IMG/VR virus record: IMGVR_UViG_3300026488_000015
Span: 1 to 64,000 of that record
Strand: one strand, 5' to 3'
DNA from: a virus
DNA: 64,000 nt
Part shown: positions 58,864 through 64,000 of the stretch, in pieces
Position numbering within the stretch: position 1 is the stretch's first letter
Layout of the letters: every line of letters begins with the position of its first letter
Position numbers and translations under genes: made by a program
The notes under the pieces: generated by a model
The model's input: the letters and a program-made list of their open reading frames with translations, nothing else
What the model was told of the DNA's origin: nothing
Database searches by the model: none

Positions 58864-59344
58864 AAATAGGGCCTGATACTGGAACTGGTGGTACACTAGG
58901 GATAATTCCAGTGACTAAACTGTTAATTGTATAATTCATAATAGCCATAGCTTCTTTCATCGCCGCTACTGGTGCTGTATTTTCGCCGCTATAAATACCC
59001 TTTAGTTCTTGTTCGAGTGAAGATTTACCAAAACCAGATAAAGATAATTGAATTGCTGGGCCTGCAGTCATTAATGTTAAAAAAGCAGAATCGATAGTCG
59101 CTGCTACTTTTTTAGCCTGAGAAGCAGCATCTTCAGTCTTATCCATATACATACTCTCTATATCTGGTTTAATTATACTCACTACACCTGCAGCATTGAC
59201 TACTGCATTACCAAAAGGGCACATTCCAGTCGCCCAAAATGATGAAATAGCTGTAGCATATTGTAATGCTGCTGCACCCTCATCGTTTTCAGCTGAGTAC
59301 ATCGCCGTTAAAGAACCTGATAGACCTGAGAGTGCTAAAGGCAT
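58859..59344 (-). CDS. Conserved small virion protein near hub, 161 aa
   Basis: An Ala-, Gly- and Ser-rich, mostly helical protein with two related parts (LSGLSGSLTAMYSAENDEGA, and LSGFGKSSLEQELKGIYSGE, both followed by AA.....A.A..). This suggests an internal duplication. It follows the gp5-like gene with a one-base overlap. No family is recognised. Confidence 0.7.
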   Translation of the reverse strand: MPLALSGLSGSLTAMYSAENDEGAAALQYATAISSFWATGMCPFGNAVVNAAGVVSIIKPDIESMYMDKTEDAASQAKKVAATIDSAFLTLMTAGPAIQLSLSGFGKSSLEQELKGIYSGENTAPVAAMKEAMAIMNYTINSLVTGIIPSVPPVPVSGPIL

Positions 59345-60471
59345 TATTCAACCTTCGATTTAGCACTCAAATCTGATACTGCTAAAGGAGGATTAGCTGG
59401 TCCAGATGGTCCGACACCGGTTGGATGAATATGAGTATTACACCAAGTGAGTAGTTTATTACCTAGAGGTATTGGTTCAGAAGAAGCACCAATACCGATT
59501 TTTATATCAGAACCCTCGAATGTTGCTGTAGCGCCAGACTTAATCACTATCTCTCCACTAGCATCCATTTCAAACATAGCATCTATTTTTTGTAGTACAT
59601 TACCAGTTATATTTTCTGTCAATGTACCTTTAAGCGTTCTTAATACATCACCAGCGATTTTCTCTGTAAGTTTTGCTTCGAGCGTACTAAGAACATCTCC
59701 AGTGATTTTCTCTGTGTGCGTACCGACAATTTTTAAATCGTTATTTCCTGTTACATTCTCATTCTTATTCATTTCAACAACTTCATTGCTGTTACCTTGA
59801 ACAATCTGATAATTATCTTTAACAGTCTTTACAGTAATAGAACCTTCTTTGTCAATCTCAATATAAGTGCCGAGTTTGTGCATTATATGAATTCTCTCAT
59901 TTCCTTCGGTATCATCAATTTCAATCGTATGACCACCGTGAGTTTCGATAACATTATTATTAGGATATACAGCTTTAGAACTACCTTCTTCTAATTCAGA
60001 CCACTTTTCTCCAGCAGCATTTTCAACATCTTTTGTAATACCATCTACTTTGATTTTGTGGTTATGGCAAGTCTTATCAATTAAACCAGTCGAATCGCTT
60101 CTATTGAAAGGATGTAAATCCGATTCAGTCAATCTTTCTGCTATGTAAACACCTTCTTTGGTACCAACAAACCCATCTGCTGGTGCTTCAGCCATTTGAC
60201 CAATCATCGTACCGAATATAATAGGTTTAGTCCAATCATCATTTTCAAAGAACAGCCATACCCAAGTACCTTGTACTAAAATACTTGATACACCTACTCC
60301 TGATGTCATTCCACCAAAAGATGTTCCTTGTACTACTTCTGCCCAAGGTAGAGAATCAGTAGGTGCATCAGTTTTTGAATCCGAGTGCACTCCCATTATT
60401 CTTACTTGAACTCTTCCAAGAAATTTTAAATCTTCGTTGTTTTCTACAACACCTCTATAAAAACTAGTCAT
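59344..60471 (-). CDS. 5: Baseplate central spike gp5-like, without lysozyme, 375 aa
   Basis: The N-terminal 120 residues are the OB-fold of gp5/VgrG-type spikes (DLKFLGRVQVRIMGVHSD, SLPWAEVVQG, GTWVWLFFENDDWTKPIIFG). Residues from about 180 to 330 are beta-prism repeats (HTEKITGDVLSTLEAKLTEK, IAGDVLRTLKGTLTENITGN), and the end has CNTHIHPTG. T4 gp5 (575) has a lysozyme domain between OB-fold and prism; here a short stretch takes its place. The spike would pierce the outer membrane. Confidence 0.85.
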   Translation of the reverse strand: MTSFYRGVVENNEDLKFLGRVQVRIMGVHSDSKTDAPTDSLPWAEVVQGTSFGGMTSGVGVSSILVQGTWVWLFFENDDWTKPIIFGTMIGQMAEAPADGFVGTKEGVYIAERLTESDLHPFNRSDSTGLIDKTCHNHKIKVDGITKDVENAAGEKWSELEEGSSKAVYPNNNVIETHGGHTIEIDDTEGNERIHIMHKLGTYIEIDKEGSITVKTVKDNYQIVQGNSNEVVEMNKNENVTGNNDLKIVGTHTEKITGDVLSTLEAKLTEKIAGDVLRTLKGTLTENITGNVLQKIDAMFEMDASGEIVIKSGATATFEGSDIKIGIGASSEPIPLGNKLLTWCNTHIHPTGVGPSGPANPPLAVSDLSAKSKVE

Positions 60472-60473
60472 AG

Positions 60474-61598
60474 TTACTCCTTCTCATCTGCTCTAATCAA
60501 AGTTAGAGTTTGTGTAAAATGTCCCATTGTAATCTTATCGATACAAGTATGGATTAAATATTTTCCTGCTAGAGGCTTGAATTCATCATTTGGTTTGTCG
60601 GGGTCTGTATTTATTGATTCAATCGAACACATTTTCCCCGCATCTGCTTCCCAAGTACCATTTACTGTGATTAACATTTCTACATTATCAAGTAAATCGT
60701 TACCATAAGATGCCTTTAAGCCTCTTTCGTCCCTATGAACATTGTAAAAGAATTTCTCTTGGTCTGATTTCTCATTCACAATCATATTAAGCTTACTTTC
60801 AATTTTGTAATCAGCGTGTATATCTTCTTTCTTAATGTCTTCGGGGATAGTTGTTTTTGTTTCTATTTCGTATTTGAATGATTTTCCTTCAGGCAAGTTT
60901 ACTAGGTTATTTATTAGGCTGTTATTCTTTGAGTTTTTCTTAATAATTCTTTGAAAATCTCTCATTAAGGTTGTATCTTTGTACTCTAGCATAGCATCTA
61001 CTGGTTCAGCAGTCAATTCTGTAATGTCTTTAAGTGCGTATTTAAGTTTGCTTCTGAATACCAATAAACCTCTATCTCTAGCTAGTTTTTTAACTGTGTC
61101 GATGACATTTATTGCCTTTGAAGTAGTGATGGTATCCCAAGTATAATCATCTTTTGAACCCAAATCCAATTCATATAAACCTATATCAATATCTCCCATC
61201 AATGCTTTAACTACATCATAGATACCTTTCTCTTTGAAACCTTTTGAAATATAAGCTTGTGATGCATTGTAATATAATTTATCGACAAAATATAGATTCA
61301 CGGCTGTACCGTTTTCGTATTCTGTTTTATTCTGTGTTATCTCGATAATTTTGTATTCGGAATTATTAAAATTTATTTTGTTATGGTCTGTTAGATATAA
61401 TGAAATTCCAGTATCAAGATTAATAGGTAGAGTACTATAAAGACCTAGTGGGTCTAAGAATGTTATAGTACCATACGAAATACTTGAATCGATACTTCTT
61501 TCTAAAGTTAAATCTAAAACTTGTGCTGCAGGCACTGTTGTGTCCCCTATTTGTACTAGGAATTCAATTAAGGTATTTGAACTATTTAATGTTGTCAT
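60474..61598 (-). CDS. 27: Baseplate hub gp27-like protein, 374 aa
   Basis: The pattern of hub proteins related to T4 gp27 and the D protein of other phages is visible: SLYLTDHNKINFNNSEYKII, an AINVIDTVKKLARDRGL helix, and the final GTWEADAGKMCSIES and LAGKYLIHTCIDKITMGHFT with QTLTLIRAD. It precedes the gp5-like gene with a two-base gap, as expected for a hub and its spike. Length is near gp27 (391). Confidence 0.8.
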   Translation of the reverse strand: MTTLNSSNTLIEFLVQIGDTTVPAAQVLDLTLERSIDSSISYGTITFLDPLGLYSTLPINLDTGISLYLTDHNKINFNNSEYKIIEITQNKTEYENGTAVNLYFVDKLYYNASQAYISKGFKEKGIYDVVKALMGDIDIGLYELDLGSKDDYTWDTITTSKAINVIDTVKKLARDRGLLVFRSKLKYALKDITELTAEPVDAMLEYKDTTLMRDFQRIIKKNSKNNSLINNLVNLPEGKSFKYEIETKTTIPEDIKKEDIHADYKIESKLNMIVNEKSDQEKFFYNVHRDERGLKASYGNDLLDNVEMLITVNGTWEADAGKMCSIESINTDPDKPNDEFKPLAGKYLIHTCIDKITMGHFTQTLTLIRADEKE

Positions 61599-62526
61599 TT
61601 TCTATCCTCAATGCAACTACATAATCATCAAGAAGCTTAAGAAATTCTGTAATCTTCTCACCTTTAACTATCCTAAAAGTTCTGTATTTTTCATTTTCGT
61701 TTTCTAGTTCTAATTGTAGTTCTGCTTTCTTTGCTATAATATAATCATCAACTGCAGATTCAGGTTGAACTCTCGTGTTTATTTTGTATTCTGTACCAGG
61801 TAAAATATCTGTATTTACTGTAATCTTAGTTTTGTATTTATTATTATCTGAATCAGTAAATGAATAGTACCAACCACCTATTAATGATATTATATCTTGT
61901 GTTTCATTAATAAGAGAGACATTTGTTTTGCTTATGAAATTTATTGTGAGCCCTATTTTTGTAACTGGCACTCTTTTCTCTACTAGCTCTAATGGTTCTG
62001 TTAAATCATAATAAGTCCCATCTAAAATTTTGTGTGATTGATTCTTAGTAAATTTTGATATTTTGTCTTCATCTGTGTTGTGCACTGTATAAATCTGTGC
62101 ATTCTCTAATATTACATCATCGCCATTAGCGTTTAATGGATTTCTAATCTTTAAATAGAGAGGGTCTGAATAATCATATTCTAGTCCTAATGAACCAACT
62201 GAAGGGTATTCTGCTATACTAAAATATCTTAGATGTTCTTCAAGGTCGGCATCAACCTTTTGTAATACTGTATCCATATCTTTAGGTAGTTTATTAATAT
62301 CAATCATATTGTTTAACATCATTAAAATATCCCAATAGTCAAGTGTATTGTAGTACTGGAGAGAAATATATTCTAATTTTACATTATCTTCTAGTTCTAT
62401 TGTTACAAAAAGGTCTTCCATAGAAGATATACTTTCGGGTATGGTTCTTCCTTTAGTAAAATTCTTAAATGTTTGCCCACTTTCGGAATTTATTATATCA
62501 TCAAAAGTGTAAAATCTTTTCTTCAT
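61582..62526 (-). CDS. 53: Baseplate wedge protein gp53-like, 314 aa
   Basis: The region VKLEYISLQYYNTLDYWDIL, then MMLNNMIDINKLPKD, matches the LysM-like part of T4 gp53 (IAYDLYGDPELYWVLLMANN). The part after residue 150 is larger than in T4 gp53 (196). The last 60 residues are a helix. It overlaps the hub gene by 17 bases. Assigned with moderate confidence. Confidence 0.7.
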   Translation of the reverse strand: MKKRFYTFDDIINSESGQTFKNFTKGRTIPESISSMEDLFVTIELEDNVKLEYISLQYYNTLDYWDILMMLNNMIDINKLPKDMDTVLQKVDADLEEHLRYFSIAEYPSVGSLGLEYDYSDPLYLKIRNPLNANGDDVILENAQIYTVHNTDEDKISKFTKNQSHKILDGTYYDLTEPLELVEKRVPVTKIGLTINFISKTNVSLINETQDIISLIGGWYYSFTDSDNNKYKTKITVNTDILPGTEYKINTRVQPESAVDDYIIAKKAELQLELENENEKYRTFRIVKGEKITEFLKLLDDYVVALRIENDNIK

Positions 62527-62535
62527 TAGTATCTC

Positions 62536-63297
62536 CTATTTTTCAAATACCCAATCTTCTTTCTCTTTAGGTTCAAACTCTAAGAAAGTCATATTAACTG
62601 CTATAGATTTTGGTTTTGCACCATCACTTAAACCCATCGTACCATCAGCACCGTAGTTTATATCCATAGATGCCAAGGCACATAAATCAAACTGTATAAC
62701 TCTATTTATATGCGATTTTTCTCTACCAAATCGTAAACTAAATAATCTAGGTGGGGCTTGAAAAACTTCATTTGCTGCAGTAGAAGCAGTACCTTGTGTT
62801 GCATTAGCTGATTCTGATTTCCCTCCCTCTGAAGAACCAATAGGTCCTCCTGGTAGCATATCAGCTTTAAGGTTTCTCAAAGCTGATTCTATATTATCAA
62901 AAATTGTTTCTGTTTCAGCATTCAATAAAAAAGAAACAGAAACGCTTCTAGGCACTTGTCCTTTGTATGTCTGAGCATAAAATGGTTTGATACCAAAACC
63001 CGTGATACCTTGTAACCCTCTTGCTGCTTCTGATAAACCACTCATTACTGAAGAGGTTAGTGAATTCTTGCTCCAATTTTGGCTGTAATCATCATCGATT
63101 GTTAGAGGCATAGGAAAATTATATGTTTTAACGCTATCTCCTGCAGCATCTTTGAGAGCTGTTATAACGCTCGATGATTTATCAGTTGTAAAAAAGTTCT
63201 CGATTAATGTGGATAAGTTTATGTTATAGCTACTAATCGTAAGGACTCTATCTGGTACTAAATCTTTACCTACTTTGAATATTGCTTTTCCTGCCAT
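62536..63297 (-). CDS. Tail-tube initiator/cap-type protein (gp48/gp54-like), 253 aa
   Basis: The C-terminal half has the shared pattern PPRLFSLRFGREKSHINRVI, CALASMDINYGADGTMGLSD, GAKPKSIAVNMTFLEFEPK, DW. This is found in the gp48/gp54 type of baseplate-tube proteins of T4-type phages. The next upstream gene has the same pattern (SYGVDGSMAMF...DGLTPK), so they are paralogues. Which one is gp48 and which gp54 cannot be told. Confidence 0.7.
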   Translation of the reverse strand: MAGKAIFKVGKDLVPDRVLTISSYNINLSTLIENFFTTDKSSSVITALKDAAGDSVKTYNFPMPLTIDDDYSQNWSKNSLTSSVMSGLSEAARGLQGITGFGIKPFYAQTYKGQVPRSVSVSFLLNAETETIFDNIESALRNLKADMLPGGPIGSSEGGKSESANATQGTASTAANEVFQAPPRLFSLRFGREKSHINRVIQFDLCALASMDINYGADGTMGLSDGAKPKSIAVNMTFLEFEPKEKEDWVFEK

Positions 63298-64000
63298 TAT
63301 TTATCTCCCCAATCAGATTTATCTTTTGGTGCATATTCAGAAAAAGTTAAGGAAAGCGTACTCATTTTAGGAGTTAATCCATCTTCTGTTATGAACATAG
63401 CCATACTCCCATCTACACCGTATGATACTTTTGCAGATGTTAGTACACAAGCACTAAAGTTTATATTGTTATTTAGAAAAGAACTATCTTCACCAAAAGT
63501 TAAACTAAAAATATCAGGAGAAGATAAAAATATTCTACCAAATCCAGGTGACATAGCATTTTTGATGGCTATGATTCCTTCTGTAATAATGTTTGCTTCT
63601 TCCTCATTCTTAGGCATAAATGAAAACATCAAAGAAATACTTCTTGGTTCGTTCTCTCTAAATGTTAAATATGAGTTCGGGTTCACTGCTTCACCTTGTA
63701 CTGAAGCAATCTTAGTTGCAACACCAGACATTCCTTTGACTAAGGCTGCTATTTTTCCAGTTGCTTTGGCTACACCAGTCGAATTTCCATTTTTATCTGT
63801 CATACCAGCACCTGCTGCTCCAGCTTTATCGGCCATCCCTTGTGCTGCTCCAGTCAAACCAAAACCTTCCCAACCTACTGAAGAATTATCATTGATTACA
63901 TTAGGTAAAGGTAAATGCCAAGTCTGTGTGGCAGTACCTAATTCCCCTTTAATACCGTCTTTCTTCGATGGGGTACCTTTAAGTAGCTCCTTGTATAAAC
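63297..64000 (-). CDS. Partial tail-tube initiator/cap-type protein (gp48/gp54-like)
   Basis: The frame remains open from the stop at 63297 to the right edge of the window, so the gene begins outside it. A TTG at 63855-63857 is not likely to be the start, because conserved-looking residues (TWHLPLPNVINDNSSVGWEG) lie upstream. The end pattern SYGVDGSMAMFITEDGLTPK, then LSLTFSEYAPKDKSDW, equals that of the next gene. A Gly/Ala-rich linker is in the middle. Confidence 0.7.
   Translation of the reverse strand, partial: LYKELLKGTPSKKDGIKGELGTATQTWHLPLPNVINDNSSVGWEGFGLTGAAQGMADKAGAAGAGMTDKNGNSTGVAKATGKIAALVKGMSGVATKIASVQGEAVNPNSYLTFRENEPRSISLMFSFMPKNEEEANIITEGIIAIKNAMSPGFGRIFLSSPDIFSLTFGEDSSFLNNNINFSACVLTSAKVSYGVDGSMAMFITEDGLTPKMSTLSLTFSEYAPKDKSDWGDK

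Noticed and set aside
1-64000. tRNA genes, CRISPR arrays, insertion sequences, integrase or attachment sites
   Set aside because: I saw no cloverleaf-like gaps, no regularly spaced repeats and no transposase or integrase motifs. Gaps between genes are too small for most of these. A dedicated tRNA scan was not possible.

Overview
This window is part of the genome of a tailed, contractile (T4-type) bacteriophage. It is AT-rich and almost every gene lies on the minus strand. The T4-type core is clear: clamp-loader ATPase (gp44), recombination nuclease pair (gp46/gp47), late sigma factor (gp55), late co-activator (gp33), and baseplate proteins resembling gp6, gp25, gp5, gp27, gp53 and gp48/gp54, followed by very large tail-fibre-type proteins. 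The combination of T4-type core, AT-richness, extended -10 promoters and many radical SAM genes recalls the T4-like Campylobacter phages, so a Campylobacterota host is a reasonable guess. No host gene in the window proves it.

Layout, following coordinates. 1-1.4 kb: end of a virion gene block (a partial gene and a fibre-type protein). 1.4-11 kb: small early-type genes, including a MazG-like pyrophosphohydrolase, nicotinamide phosphoribosyltransferase, a Nudix hydrolase, a DUF6915 protein, an L7/L12-tail-like protein and an AAA+ ATPase. 11-12.7 kb: lysis cassette (holin, i-spanin, o-spanin) without an endolysin. 12.7-20 kb: replication, recombination and late-transcription genes. 20.1-20.6 kb: the only plus-strand gene, a probable tail or baseplate protein. 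20.5-37.4 kb: an accessory island of nine radical SAM proteins, a cysteine-rich candidate substrate, about five glycosyltransferase-like proteins and five sugar-metabolism enzymes. 37.5-64 kb: tail fibres and baseplate.

Two promoter classes are visible. Twelve sites have TATAAT, nearly always preceded by TGT, with a YTAAG element exactly 11 nt upstream. They precede early or middle-type gene groups and the radical SAM island. A second class carries TATAAATA, the T4 late -10 sequence, and precedes virion and lysis genes. This agrees with the presence of gp55 and gp33.

The most interesting part is the radical SAM island. It appears to be one transcription unit of about 17 kb. A 166-residue protein with cysteine clusters at both ends and the best ribosome binding site in the region sits directly downstream of two SPASM-type radical SAM genes and upstream of glycosyltransferases and further radical SAM genes. 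I infer a phage-encoded peptide and/or glycan modification system. Its product and purpose are unknown.
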